A DNA stretch of 64,000 nt, taken from assembly GCF_945859685.1 (NCBI RefSeq), contig NC_079147.1:86296315-86360314 (forward strand), given 5' to 3'. The notes beneath the pieces are model-generated. The model was not told where the DNA came from. It saw nothing but the letters and a program-made list of their open reading frames with translations, and made no database searches. A program made the position numbers and the translations under genes. The DNA is from Eupeodes corollae (taxonomy: Eukaryota; Arthropoda; Insecta; Diptera; Syrphidae). Within the stretch, counting starts at the first letter, position 1. Each line of letters begins with the position of its first letter. Positions 1-11,545 of this stretch are shown in pieces.

Positions 1-882
1 AAAAGTCACTCAAAATGTTGGGTAATATTACCTACCTATATAAAGAGCAGGGGTGAATGGGGAATTTCTCAATTTTATCCCGGTCACAGGGGTTAGACGT
101 GAAGAACTATCGCATAGAACATTATATGAGAGCGAGTCGCCATACCATCATCGGTGAGATATCTTATCTTTGGCCTGTCTTTACTTTTGCCGTATCCATA
201 ATAATTTTTGAAACGTGCACGATATTCAATATTTGCGATGGAATATTAAATTTCAACCACCGCGTTATTTTAACTGACATTGACACTCATACCGCTACTT
301 CTTTTCAACTGAATGCAGTGTCATAAGCGACTGTTAAAAGTGTTAGATGGCGACAGAAATAGTGCCCGGGGCAACATTTTGAAATTTGTACACTCTTTAA
401 ACGTGGTTCAAAAATAAAAATAAAAGTCTTACTAGTCTTCAAAAAATGTGCATGCGATCATTTATGTAAGATCAACTTCAAAAGCTATGAAATCAAAACG
501 TGTAACCAGTTTTCTATTGGGATATTCGATACGTTAAATGAATATAGTAATATTTTTGGTAGAACTTTAGTTTATTTACAAAACACTGTCCATTTATGTA
601 TTGTTAAATTTTACCAAATGCTAACAACAATATTTTATATGATGTTAAATAAGTTTGAAGTCAATATCGCTGTTTTTCGTAAATATATTTGAATGAAAGA
701 TCAGTTTTTACTTACTATTTAGAAGTAGTCAAAAATTTTAAGTCAATTTTTCTAAGAATTTTGCAAAAAGTTAAAAACGTTCGTTTTCGAGGTTACAAAT
801 TTTTTGAGTTCCTCAACATTTGTGTTATTAGCTTTTATTAAAAACCTAACACATTTTTAGAAAATGTAAAAAATATTCTCAA
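1..882. other. labial intron 1, left edge, no gene recognised
   Basis: AT-rich sequence inside what must be the first intron of labial, because exon 1 lies at 13.45 kb on the minus strand and no homeobox is found to its left in the window. An open frame of 89 codons at 57-326 (+) matches no family I know and has no supporting signals, so I do not call it a gene. No repeat boundary is visible here. Confidence 0.5.
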
Positions 883-890
883 CGTTTCAA
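883..890. repeat. left target-site duplication of hAT-like element
   Basis: CGTTTCAA, identical to the 8 bases at 3053-3060 beyond the right terminus of the element. The exact match defines both element boundaries. Confidence 0.85.
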
Positions 891-3052
891 CAAGGGCGGA
901 TCCAGAATTTTCATCAGGGGGGGTCACACACTTAGATGAGTTTTTACTCACAGCTTAAAAATGTTCTCTAATATTTTGTAAAGGATGCTAACAAAATTTA
1001 ATAATTGTTAAAATGACAACTTTAGCTACTAAATTATTTAGAACACTCATATGAAAGCATTCCAAGATTCGAACAGTTGTCTAAATATGCCATATTTAAG
1101 AACTTAAATACAATAGCTTAGAGGGTTTTTGCTGAATTTCGCTCCGAAATGTAGGAAATTGTTTTGAAACGTTGCTTTATTCCAAAAACAAAACACACTT
1201 TTCTTGTTTTCATTTCTATTAATGCCAAGAACGCTGCAAATCCAGAAAATCTGAATGTAAAAATATCGGGATTTTTTTGACGTAGTTTTTTCGAACTCAA
1301 TTTCCGGGAATCTCTTATTACTACTACTGCTTACTCGTATTTGGATCTTATAAAGGCGTCAACAAAAACAAAAACTTAAAAATTGTAGAGACTAAAAGGT
1401 TTGGTTCTTGAATTCAAGGAAATAGTTGTATTTAAGAACATAATTTATCTAAAAAAAATAAATTAAAACAAAGTAAGGTAAGTGAACAAATAAGTTGGGA
1501 AGAAAAGTTTTGTAGTCATCACAAATTACACGTTTCAAAGCTTTTATATCAATAGATATGCAACGTTTATTATGTTTTTCACTTAGCCATTAGTTTAACA
1601 AAAGTGTCACTTGATTTTTTGGGACATTGGTATTATTGAAATTCATGTTTGAATCTCAGTTCTAGAGTATCCAAAGCAAATTCACTTCAAAAAGTAGATT
1701 TATTTAATTGTTTAAGATCTTTTGTATTCAACAGAAAACCAGTCTTGAAAGAAATGAAATGCACGACTGGGTCGCAAGAACTTGATAATTTTTTCCAAAG
1801 AGTCTGTTTAAAAAAGTTGCCTATATTTTAAGATTTAAAAACGTACATACCTCCAAAATAAGTTCTTCTCAATAATTTAAATGCCATTTTATTTGTCAAA
1901 AAATCTAGATTAACCTATTTTTTTCGAACATAATTTTAATTTTTGTCTTAAAAATATTTTTGGTATAAGCACTAAATAGAGAGCTTGTAAATTGTATGAA
2001 CATTTTATATTTAAATTTCGTAAAAAAATGTTGTCCCTTTCTAAAATATCAAGTTTTATAAACAAAATTAGTATTTTATTATTAAATTAAGAACAGAAAA
2101 TTTTAAGTTTTAGAAAATTCACATGTTTGAACCAAAAAATTTGTGTGGGGACTGCTGTTATTTTTTGTATTATTGAATTGATAAAAACTCCCTACACTAA
2201 TCAGCTGAAAATCTTAATTTCAATCAGAACTAGTTTGGACTGTAGGGGCCAGGAAATACAGACAAACGGAAGGTTCCTCACTTTTTTCGACTTTTCTACC
2301 GTCGTAATGTCATATTTGATTAAAAACTCTAGTTTGAAATTGTTTACTAATGCAAAACTTGCTAGAATGTCGAAGTAAAAATCACTTCAATATTCACTAT
2401 TTATGTGTGTCAAAAAAATGTAATAATAAAATTGAAGGCTAGTTTAAGGTATTCAAAGGCAATTTAATATAAAATTGATGAGCTCTTATTTAAGATTTCT
2501 TCTTAATAACTTGAATATTTGCACTTCTTCTTAGAAACATTTTTTATGAAAATAATTTAAAGCATGACTAAAGTTTTTTTCAAGTTCTAAATTGAGCGAA
2601 AATAAAAATTTGAGTTGTTTTTGACAGCAAACCATTTTTTGGTGAATGTCGTTGAATTACAAATAAATCTTTAAATGAAATCTTTACTTATACAACTTAA
2701 CTGTATAAGCTTTTTAGCTCATATGACCCCCCCCCCCTGGATCGTCAATTGGTCAAAAGTTGATGAATTTGTGCTGTGTTTTGGAATAGGGCTGAATATC
2801 CGATTCATATTATGTTCCTGGTCCAATCTCCAGTCAAAAGTAGGACTTTTAGCAACAAAGTTTAAGGAAGTAAAATACAAATGTTGTTTACATATACAAC
2901 AAAATAAATAATTCAAAATATAATGGGGGTCATATCCATTAACGTAATACGATTAGTTTTGAATTGAAGGGAATTCTTACGAAAAAGCAAACAAATTATC
3001 TGCCTGGGGGGGCCATGACCCCTACTACCCCCTCCCTGTGGATCCGCCATTG
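891..3052 (+). mobile_element. hAT-like non-autonomous DNA transposon, complete copy
   Basis: The left end reads CAAGGGCGGATCC and the right end, reverse-complemented, reads CAATGGCGGATCC, giving imperfect terminal inverted repeats beginning CA, followed by G-rich tracts. The element is flanked by a perfect 8-bp direct repeat CGTTTCAA at 883-890 and 3053-3060. An 8-bp duplication with short CA-starting TIRs is the signature of the hAT superfamily. The 2.16-kb interior is AT-rich with no transposase frame, so the copy must have been moved by an enzyme supplied elsewhere. Related copies occur in reverse orientation at 27.9-29.6 kb and in the same orientation from 50.86 kb into the assembly gap. 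A long C-tract at about 2726-2736 may mark an older internal rearrangement. Superfamily assignment rests on the TSD length and TIR start only. Confidence 0.85.
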
Positions 3053-3060
3053 CGTTTCAA
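3053..3060. repeat. right target-site duplication of hAT-like element
   Basis: CGTTTCAA, the partner of the copy at 883-890. Confidence 0.85.
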
Positions 3061-4239
3061 GTTAGATTATGGATTTCTTTCAACAGCCAAAACTAATATA
3101 GAAAAGTGAGTCCGAGAAATCCTTTAAAGTTTAAGCAAACAGTCATTATTTGTATAAAGGAAATAACTTTGTATTGTTTGATATACTTATTCAACAAATA
3201 ACAAAATTAATATTTAGTTCTTTAGGTTTGATATGTGCCAATTGTGAAAATTGTACCATATTTCTTGACTTTAAATGACAAAATGTTGAAGAGCGTAAAG
3301 ATCCAACGCTAGTTGATTTAATGAACTATTATCATTAATACCAACACTTTTTTCATGTCACTTAGTAATTATGTGAAAAATTGAACGGAATACGGAATGA
3401 CACTTTAATTTAAACGATTTAATATTATTTAAGTCAAAGTTACACAAAACTGAAATATCTTAAAACTCTTTCTTGCATTTAATAGATACTTTTGTTAGTA
3501 ATTCAATTACAAACATCATTCTGATTTTAAGACGTCGCAAACGAAGCTTTTGTTGTGCTTCAACTAAGTTTTCTTTTGTGTATTCTTAAAGTTATATTTA
3601 TATTTTGTATTAAAGTGAACTTCATTCCGCCAAAAAGTCCATTAGATTTATTTAAACAGCACATTAATATAATTGTATTTATTGTATCTCAAAGCTTAAT
3701 AGTAGGTACATTTGTTGCATTTAATCTGTTAATAGCGAGTGTGATTCTTATTATTTGTTGGTTTGTTGACATCTGTTAATTTAATCCAAATGCAAAATCC
3801 TTAAAACAGTATTCATAGAACACTTGATTTAATATTATTATTCATGAAGATCTAAGTTTGTCTATGAAAAATTCTATTTTCCCAGTTTTACACAATACTA
3901 TTCCTTTGGATTTTATTTTTTTGAATTGTTTAAAATCAAATATTAACACAATTTCTCTAAAGCTAATTTTCCGTAACATTGCGAGCCACATTAATAATAA
4001 TTATCTCTTCAGCTTTGATTCAATCTTGGTACTTGTTTTAATTTTATAACGATTTTATAAAGCTTCCTTTGTAAAATAGACGGCTTATTAGTCTGCGTAA
4101 CCTCTACATATTTTTGAACAAAATTTAATGTCCTTAATTAATTTGTATTCAAAAATTATATTTATTCCAAGTTAAAAAAGAAAAGTAAATGTTCTTAGAG
4201 TTTCATCAAAAATTTAAAAAAATAAAATGGAATCCCCAA
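3061..4239. other. AT-rich intron sequence, no gene recognised
   Basis: Intronic stretch of labial without recognisable coding or repeat boundaries. Open frames at 3555-3779 and 3858-4049 (+) are hydrophobic, as expected from AT-rich sequence read in frame. The latter could be the decayed 5' part of the LINE that becomes recognisable at 4.24 kb, but I cannot show this. Confidence 0.4.
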
Positions 4240-4412
4240 AAATCCTTATTTCAGTTCGACTAATAAGAGTCTACCCGATATTTGTAACGCATTTGCTGAG
4301 TTTTTCAAGTCCAATTTTATTGACTCTGACAATTTTTTAAACTGATCGATTATTCAATCTGTAAATTGTGCTAACACATGTCACTTAATTTGTTTCCATA
4401 TCGAAAGTGTGC

Positions 4413-4464
4413 ATCTTTATTTAGACCAGAAGCGCGGCCGGAGCTTTCTGGTCTAAATAAAGAT
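4413..4464. repeat. perfect 19-bp stem with 14-nt GC-rich loop
   Basis: ATCTTTATTTAGACCAGAA at 4413-4431 is followed, after GCGCGGCCGGAGCT, by its exact reverse complement at 4446-4464. The right arm reads as normal LINE coding sequence (SGLNKD), so the left arm looks like a later inverted duplication, as template switching produces. The GC-rich loop contrasts with the AT-rich surroundings. Confidence 0.9.
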
Positions 4465-5112
4465 ACGAATGCTGACCCTGATGGAATTCCACCTATTGTA
4501 CTTAAAATGTGTTCGACCACACATTGTTACCTTCAAAAGTTAACTAACAGAGGGTGAATTTTTTTCACAGTGGAAAACATCTTGCGTACCTTCATTTTAC
4601 AAAAGTGGCCCAAAACATGATTTATCGAACTGAACTACCGACCAGTCAGTAAATCATCTTCAATGCCCAAATTATTGAAAAAATAGTTTGTAATAAACTA
4701 AATTTTACTAAAAGAAACCATTTCCCAGCATGGTCTTGTATCATACGGATCGACTAAATCAAATGTAACCTTTTTCAGACATTTTATTCTAAATTCAGTA
4801 AAAAAGGGTTTTGACGTTATTTACACCGATGTTACTAAGGATAGGATGGATCATAAAATCTTAATGCAAAAATAAGAATTTATAGGATTACATTCAATCA
4901 TGCTTTAATGGTTATATCAAATCCATTTTAAGTCATGTCGGACGTTCCAGACGACAGCCATTTAATTCCATTGTTGTTCCAAACTCATTGCGTCTTTGTT
5001 TGCAGATGAACTTCAATTGTTAAATGTATTAAATGTTCAACCGACTGCACGCTTCTTCAAAATAATATCACCAAACTGAATTAATGGTGGAAAACAAATT
5101 CATTGAGCCTTA

Positions 5113-5461
5113 TGGCTGAATCACAAACACTCTTCAGCTTCGGCCTCGCCTGCGTTACGGTGGGCCTGCTTCGAGGTTGCTTTGAATGGCATTTCTATTA
5201 TTTCATCCCTCTAAAGAGCAAATATTTTGTTTGTTGACATTTTTTTACAGTTTTTGAGCTGTCAGACAAAGCAAATGTTCAGATAATTGAACTAGAGCTT
5301 CCGTTTAGAGTCACATTACGTTACATTACGTTCTTTTCCGTACGATTGTCAAACGAAACGTGAGGTCGAAGCTCCATTGTGATAGCATGCATTGCATTCC
5401 TATGGCTGAACTCGTAAATGTCAGGTGAAGTCGAAGCTGAAGCGTGTTTGTGATTCAGCCA
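5113..5461. mobile_element. MITE with TTA target duplication (PIF/Harbinger-like)
   Basis: A 349-bp non-coding element with inverted termini beginning TGGCTGAATCACAAACAC and ending in the reverse complement, extending to about 29 matching bases with one clear mismatch. It is flanked by TTA at 5110-5112 and 5462-5464. A 3-bp TTA duplication is typical of PIF/Harbinger elements. Joining the flanks across one TTA restores a continuous LINE reading (SLNASH), which confirms the insertion boundaries. Confidence 0.85.
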
Positions 5462-5545
5462 TTAATGCTTCCCATTGTGTTGAATGAATTTACAAGATTT
5501 GTAGTAAACAAACTAGGATACAACATTGAAATGCATTCGTAGAAT

Positions 5546-6167
5546 GTAAAGTCTCAGCTTATTGGCATTTAGACATTAGAAAACCGACGGGAGATGTTTT
5601 CAATAACATTTATAAAGGATATGTTATCCTATCATATTGATTTTTTCTAGTAAAACATCTCTTAAAATTATGTTAAGTATATATTTTGTTTAGCTAACTC
5701 AAATAATTATAATTCTCGTCATTAAATAATAATATTAATACAGTTTTTTTTCTAGAAAAAAAGCCCAATTGGCGTTACTAATTTTTCGAAATGACGATAA
5801 CTCGTTATATTGGCATTTATTTAATCAAAAATATCTTATGCTTTCAAAATCTTTTGTTAACTGTTTCATTTTAGTATGTAATCATTTAATACATACAATA
5901 AATATATAATAAAGCAATAGCAGACTTGATTAGAACAAATATGAGAATGTTAGCAAAAGTTTACAGCAAAAAGCTGATACCTAGTCATATATTTTGTTCA
6001 ATTTAAAAGAAGTTCGAAATTAATGACACAAAAAAAACTTAATCACATAAAATCGAACCTGGAATAAGCTTGTTTATGCCTCAGTACAAGAAAACCACAA
6101 AGTGGTACCATTAGGTGTATGCGTACTTTTTTCTTTGAATAATGCACAAGACTTCTTCGCCAACTTT
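5546..6167. other. AT-rich intron sequence, nothing recognised
   Basis: Labial intron sequence with no coding potential or repeat ends that I can identify. Confidence 0.4.
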
Positions 6168-6430
6168 TGTTTTGTAATGGTTCTAAGGTATCAGAGGTCT
6201 TTTGTCCAATCCCTAACCATGCCTTTTTAAGTTTTTTTTTTACGGGTACTGCCTTTTCCGAGAGTAATTCTTGTCATAAAAAGTGCTTTCTCAAAATTGG
6301 CTGTCGGGATTCGGCTTAAAACTGTAGGTCCCCTCCATCCCTGACAACATTACTCGCACATAGGAAAAGTTAAGAGTTGTTAGCCACTAGGCCCTAGTTC
6401 TAAATGAACATTTGCGCCACTTAATTTTAA
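6168..6430 (+). mobile_element. tRNA-derived SINE, family 1, copy a
   Basis: A degraded tRNA-like head (TAATGGTT then AGAGGTCTT..CCAATCC, A- and B-box remnants) is followed by a poly-T stretch, a family-specific body (CGGGTACTGCC, TAATTCTTGTCAT, GATTCGGCTTAAAACTG) and a tail GGCCCTAGTTC...GCGCCACTTAA. The same body occurs at 7.06, 11.04, 36.2 and 54.5 kb. The tail resembles the 3' end of the RTE-like LINE at 53.6 kb, suggesting that LINE as mobilising partner. Confidence 0.8.
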
Positions 6431-7060
6431 TTTTTTAAGGAATTATCCCTCAAAGATCAAATAATATAAAGCAATATGAAAAGAGAGACTCGAATGGTTT
6501 CCATTTTTACTCTTAAGACCTTGCAATTAATTTTTTGTTTCAAAAATCTTAACTGTCAAACATATAACGTAAGATCAAAATTGAAATAAAGCTGTTTTCT
6601 GTAAAGAGATTTCAGATCTTACAGAATTTAGTTGACATATAATAATTGTTCGTTCTCAAGATATTTAAATCAAAAAAACTGTCAAAGTATTGCTTGCAAA
6701 AAATGGACAGCATTTCGAAAACAAGTTATTCTTAAGACCATTTTATTTCTTTTCAAATTCCGAAGTTAAAAATGTTATTTTTTAAAAACAAATTGCCACT
6801 TCGTATAACTTTTGTAATATATTTCTAAAGCCGATAGTACCTCGAAAACTTTGAGCAAAACAAATGTTCAAACATTTTTAAAATTGCTAAACCACTGAGT
6901 TGAGGTATTTAGTTTCATGGTGATGGATTATCAGTACAAATTAAATGAATTTTATGTTTATAAGAAGTCGATAGATTTAGATTCAAGAGATCTGTGAAAA
7001 TTCTTAATTTGACAAATCGGAACGATTAAAATAAGTTTTAATGCGAAGTAAAAAAATACA
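6431..7060. other. AT-rich intron sequence, nothing recognised
   Basis: Spacer between two copies of the same SINE family, in opposite orientations. No genes or repeat ends are visible. Confidence 0.4.
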
Positions 7061-7338
7061 AAATTAGCGCAACAATCCGTTGTGAACTATGGCCTATAGA
7101 CTTACAACTTTCAATCGTTCCTGCGTGCGAATCATGTCAGGGGTGGAGAGGACCTACAGTTTTTTATTCCGAATCCGAACGTCTTTTTTAAGCGCGTTTC
7201 ATGAAAAGATTTACTTTTGGAGGATTTGGCAAGACACAGTAGCCGTGAATAAGACTTTAGGTGGCACAGGCAGGAATTGAACCCAAGACCTCTATAGCAT
7301 GACAGTACTGTGCACTAACCAAAACGTCACGGGTATTA
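7061..7338 (-). mobile_element. tRNA-derived SINE, family 1, copy b (best tRNA head)
   Basis: Read on the minus strand, the head gives GGTTAGTGCACAGTACTGTC (A-box region) and GGTCTTGGGTTCAATTCC, a near-consensus RNA polymerase III B box. This is followed by the family body and the tail that ends GCGCTAATTTTG. Copies a and b lie about 0.6 kb apart in inverted orientation. Internal pol III promoter elements plus a LINE-like tail define a SINE. Confidence 0.85.
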
Positions 7339-10315
7339 AAACAATTAAATCAATAACCTTTAAAGTTTAAAAATCCCTTTGTTTGTATTTATTTTTTTAA
7401 TTTTAAATTTTTAGACATCCTTAAAGGTTTGTTAAATACAATGCTTTTTTAAGTACAAAATTTATGAAATGAGTTGCCTAAAATTTTGAAGTATGGACTG
7501 TAGTTTTTATTAAGACAATAAGTATTGATGTTAATGTATGAATATGCAAATTTTTAAAAGCTTTTTTTACATCATTGTTCTATGCGTATGCGTTCAGTGT
7601 GTTATAAGGGGGACTTACACCAAAAATTAGAAAGTCTTAACTTCTCTTCAAGATTTAGATAATATTTTAAAACCATTTAGTAACATTTGAAAAACCTCGA
7701 ATCTATCATTCCGGTTACCGTGAAATATGAAAAATGATGATGGAATTCATCTAAACATAACAAAACCTAAAACTCAAATGTAAAAGTTGCGCAAAGCTTA
7801 CCTAAAACAAAACATATCTACATACCATCATTTTCTCACAACCAGCATTTAAGTCTATGATGTGTATAGAATTAGTTTTTTTTTTTTTAAATAATTATTT
7901 CTCATTCTGACACTGTGTCCGAAAATGTCTATTTGATGTGATGTTTTGATATTTCTGACACTCACGCAAACACGAGGTGCTTGTTGGATGGATTTTAACT
8001 CAAAGATACCAAAAAACTTCCAAAATACCAAAAACAACAACAACAAAATATTTTATATCAGTAACGAACTTGAATATTCAAAAGAATTAATTATAATTTC
8101 TCTCTAAGTGGCAGCAACAGCAGCAGACCACCATACCACTGACTGACTGCCACACTATTTGGGTTTAACCATAGGGTTTTTTGTTTTTTATGATTTTTTG
8201 GTTGATGTCGTGACAAATTTTTCCCTATCACAATTTAACATTAAAAGGGTCAGAGAACTAAACAACTTAGGTACAACGAATATACTCAGGTGGGTACGAG
8301 AAGTGAAAAACGGTGTTAGTACCTTTTTTCTTTAAGTTAAGTTAAAAGGCAGCGAGTTGTAACTATTTTTCTTGTGGGGTCTTCGTGTCACAGTTTTTGT
8401 ATTTTTATTCCTGACGAACATATTTTGGAGTTAGATTGACATTGACACTTCACAGGAATGTTTGGGGTTTTTTTAACAGTTTTTGTTTTATTTGGTTTTC
8501 TCTCTCGTGTCTTTTTTTGGTAAACGTTTATATTTAATTCGAAGGCATAACATTTTATTAATTAACGTCATTATATAGCTGAAGGAGGGTCAAGGTGGCA
8601 ACTCATTTAGCTTGGGGATATTTATTAAATCTTTAAAATAATGAGTACCTATGCCTTATGGTTGTAAAGAAATATTCTCAGCGAAGCATGTCTTAAACGC
8701 ATGAAGTGATTGAGTTTATATTTTTTCGATGCTTGTGCTAAAACTGCAAAATCTTAATGAAGTTATTAACTCTTAATGGAAATATTTCACTGTTCAAGCA
8801 TCGATACTGGGTTACCAAGTAGTTTTTTTTTAAACTTTTACTTTTCAACCGTTGTAGTTTTCATAGTTTTTGGTAAATGGGTTAATAATTTTAAAGCTAC
8901 ACAAAGGCTGTTCCAAAATAGCGATTTAATTGTTCTGTGTTAACACAATGTTAAGAATAAGCAGAGGGTGTTGCTATCTCTCATCGCTAGGTGAAAACCT
9001 TATTATACTGAACAATAACACATTTTAATGGAAAAAAAATTGAAATACCGAATTTTGAAATAAAACATTTTTTATCACAGTATTTCAGAAACCAAATTTT
9101 ATCGCTCACAAAATAATGACCAAAATCTATTTAAATATTGATAAAACTTTTTAACAAGGGGTTTAAACATTGAAGAATCTTACTTTGTTTTCTCAAATGG
9201 TCATTAGTTTTGTCTATAGGAAGTTTTGAATAACCTTGACTGTTACGTACATGCCTTTGTGATTTTGAAGAGGAAGTTTCAGAGCTAATTTTTGATACTG
9301 TTTTCGAATTACAAGCTTTGATTTTCGCTATACGCATAAACTAAAAAAGGAAATATTTTAAACATTTTATTTTATAAACTTGATATTGTAATCTTTTTCT
9401 TGTATGTTAAAAACAGTTTTACTAAAAATCCTTTAGCATTCCTTTAAGAGTTACGTATAAAGGGTGATACTGAAAATATTAGAAATGGCATAGGTATAAA
9501 TAATGGAGATTCAAAATTTGGAAAATTAGAACGAATTTCATTTAAAAATTAATTAAAAAAACAAAAACTTTTTCATAAACTTATAAAATCTCAGGAAACT
9601 TAATTAGCCATTATTCAAAGTTTTTTTTTCGAATTGGTGAGATTTTAAACTTTTCAATGTCACCATTCGATTTTCATTGTGGGGGTTTTACCATGCATTT
9701 GGGGCCGTTTATAACGCATACAAGTTGAATTTAATCAAAAGCCTAATTCTGTTCAGACCTGAATTTTCAGGTAATGTCGGAAGTAGAGTCCATATCAGTT
9801 CCAAATGTTAAATTTATATTGGTCCATAAAGATGGAAACACAATGAATCAAAATTAAAAACAAAACATTGATAACAAATTTGAATGCTGTTTTTGAGCTC
9901 AAAATTAATTACATCAGCACTTTTGATGTTCAAACATTCTGCTATTTTAAATGTTTATAAAAGATGAAAAGAAAACACTTTTAGACACAAAACACTTTAG
10001 TGAAAACACGCAAATTTGTTGGTTTCTAAAAAGCTAAGCATTACAACTAGTTATAATTGCAGGTAAGATCAAACATTCGGCAAGATCCGAAATCAATTTC
10101 AAAAATTAGGTAGGGCGTAGGGGAACAATACGCCAAGTAACCAACAAAAATAATCTTAAACGCCTCGAGTTTGCAAACAAATTTTTACATCATCGTTGAT
10201 CATTTTTGAGAAAGTATCGTGAACTTTTTTGTGGGTGTGTATACTTTAGTAGCTCCAGAGATTATAAACTAATCAACGCGACACGGCACTATGTTTTTTT
10301 TTCTTCCATATTTAG
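7339..10315. other. AT-rich labial intron, about 3 kb, no gene recognised
   Basis: No coding sequence, RNA gene or transposon boundary is supported here. Short open frames at 7855-8046 and 9131-9337 (-) match nothing. In Drosophila the large labial intron is known to contain non-coding sequence, and regulatory elements could lie here, but none is identifiable by eye. Confidence 0.4.
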
Positions 10316-10819
10316 CGCACATTAAAGGGGTTATTAATACCCTAATAATGATTAAACACAGTGCGAGGAATTAGGAAAGGAGGATAGGATTAGAAACAAG
10401 AAACTGGTGCACATTGGTTTTCAATGTCTGCGCGTTGTTATGCCTGGTAAAGCATTCTACATTCGCATTGTGCAGCTAAAGAAAGATTCTCTGTTGTTAA
10501 CAATACGTCTAAAATTGGGATCATGGGTAAACTGATGGGTATTCCTACGGATATTACGATTAAATTGTTTAAGGGGAGGAATGCAACTGGAAATTTTACT
10601 ATAGCATTTTTTATAGAAATAACGATAAAACAATGACAGGCATGAGCACTTAGTTTTCAAAAGAAGCAAATGTCTCGGTAAGAGAACGAACACCTATCAT
10701 TTTTAGAGCTCTTTTTCTCAATTCTATCCAGAAGACTCTAGTACGTTATTGGAGCACCAGCCCAAATATGAGAGTTATACTCGAGTTTTGGGCGAATAAA
10801 AGCTTTGTTAATGAACAAC

Positions 10820-11040
10820 CCGTGGCAGATCGCAGACCTAGGAGAATTCTTCTTTAAAGATCTAAGCGATGTAAATCATATCGCTATAATCAGCCTCTCA
10901 CTTCGTAAAGGACTCAAGCTGGTTCCATTAAGCTTAGGAGGAAGCCTCAAGATTCATGTGGTATCACAATGGGCCATTAAACTTGCCTAACTGTTTCCGT
11001 TTCCATCTTGGACAGCCACTATAACCTAACCTAACCTAAC
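10820..11040 (+). mobile_element. 5'-truncated LINE 3' tail ending in (CCTAA)n
   Basis: A short non-coding insertion inside the 10.3-kb LINE. It carries GATTCATGTGGTATCACAAT and ends in three CCTAA units at 11025-11040. The block CACAATGGGCC..TTGGACAGCCACTATAACC reads as a typical fly LINE 3' end with a simple-repeat tail. The left boundary is approximate. It is followed immediately by a SINE. Confidence 0.55.
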
Positions 11041-11350
11041 TACCCATGGCATGATGGTTAGTGTGTTGGACTGTCATGCCAGAGGTCTTGGATTCTATCT
11101 CTGCCTATGCGCACAAAAGTTTTTTTCCTGGTACTGCCTCTTGCGAGGAATTGACAATTTCTCCAAGGGTAATTCTTGTCATGAAAAATGCTTTCTCAAA
11201 TTAGCCGTTCGGATTCGGCTTAAAAACTGTAATTCCCCGCCATCACTGACAACTTTACTCGACTTCAGGAATGGATGAGAGTTGTAACAAATTAGGCCAT
11301 AGTTCTCAACGGACTGTTGCGCCAGCCGTCAACAACTTATTTTAATTAAT
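11041..11350 (+). mobile_element. tRNA-derived SINE, family 1, copy c (full head and tail)
   Basis: The head TGGCATGATGGTTAGTGTG (A box) and GGTCTTGGATTCTATC (diverged B box), about 50 bases apart, lead into the family body with TACTGCCTCTTGCGAGGAATT, CTTGTCATGAAAAATGC and GATTCGGCTTAAAAACTG. The tail is GGCCATAGTTCTCAACGGAC then GCGCCAG. About 300 bp long, it appears nearly complete. The insertion point is directly after the CCTAA tract of the preceding LINE tail. Confidence 0.85.
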
Positions 11351-11545
11351 TTTTTTAAATTATCAGAAGAGGTAAACAACTTCTTGCATCGTCGGAGAAA
11401 ACCTTAACACTTAGCAGCATTTTTGGCGATGTCAAATATATGACCACTCTACAACAAGTGGTTTGTCAAGTCATAGAGAGTGGCATTGGTGGAGGGATAC
11501 GCTTGATGTTCAAAAGAATCAGTAACAATCAAGGAACAGGTTAAT

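Larger units (their letters stand above)
4240..5545 (+). pseudogene. non-LTR retrotransposon reverse-transcriptase remnant
   Basis: Translation in shifting plus-strand frames gives LINE-like reverse-transcriptase blocks: a linker with FAEFFKSNFIDSD near 4290, then NADPDGIPPIVLKMCS near 4470 (the RT entry motif around DGIP), FSQWKTSC near 4565 and a degraded DFTKAFDRMDH-like block near 4830. Several frameshifts and stops make it non-functional. It carries a MITE at 5113-5461 and an inverted duplication at 4413-4464. The clade is uncertain (CR1/Jockey-like). The 5' endonuclease part and the 3' end are not recognised. It sits inside labial intron 1 in the direction opposite to labial. Confidence 0.65.
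10316..11545 (-). pseudogene. Jockey/CR1-like LINE 3' fragment, split by nested insertions
   Basis: On the minus strand this encodes the C-terminal tail of a non-LTR polyprotein (blocks LSLFYRYFYKKC, SSCIPPLKQFNRN, NTHQFTHDPNFRR at 10457-10693) and ends in a 3' UTR containing AGGGTATTAATAACCCC at about 10326-10342. The coding block RCKKLFTPSDL, seen in other copies, is represented by 11370-11420. The two parts (10316-10815 and 11360-11545) are separated by another LINE tail and a SINE. Related copies are at 26.7, 40.5 and 47.2 kb. Stops and missing 5' sequence make it dead. Confidence 0.7.

Noticed and set aside
3555..4049. Hydrophobic open frames that look like small membrane proteins
   Set aside because: Their Phe/Ile/Leu richness follows from T-rich sequence. 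There are no start context, promoter or homologues I recognise.
11025..11040. (CCTAA)3, which resembles the insect telomere repeat TTAGG
   Set aside because: Only three units at the end of a LINE-like tail. Higher flies lack TTAGG telomeres, and this is a common simple-repeat tail of fly LINEs.
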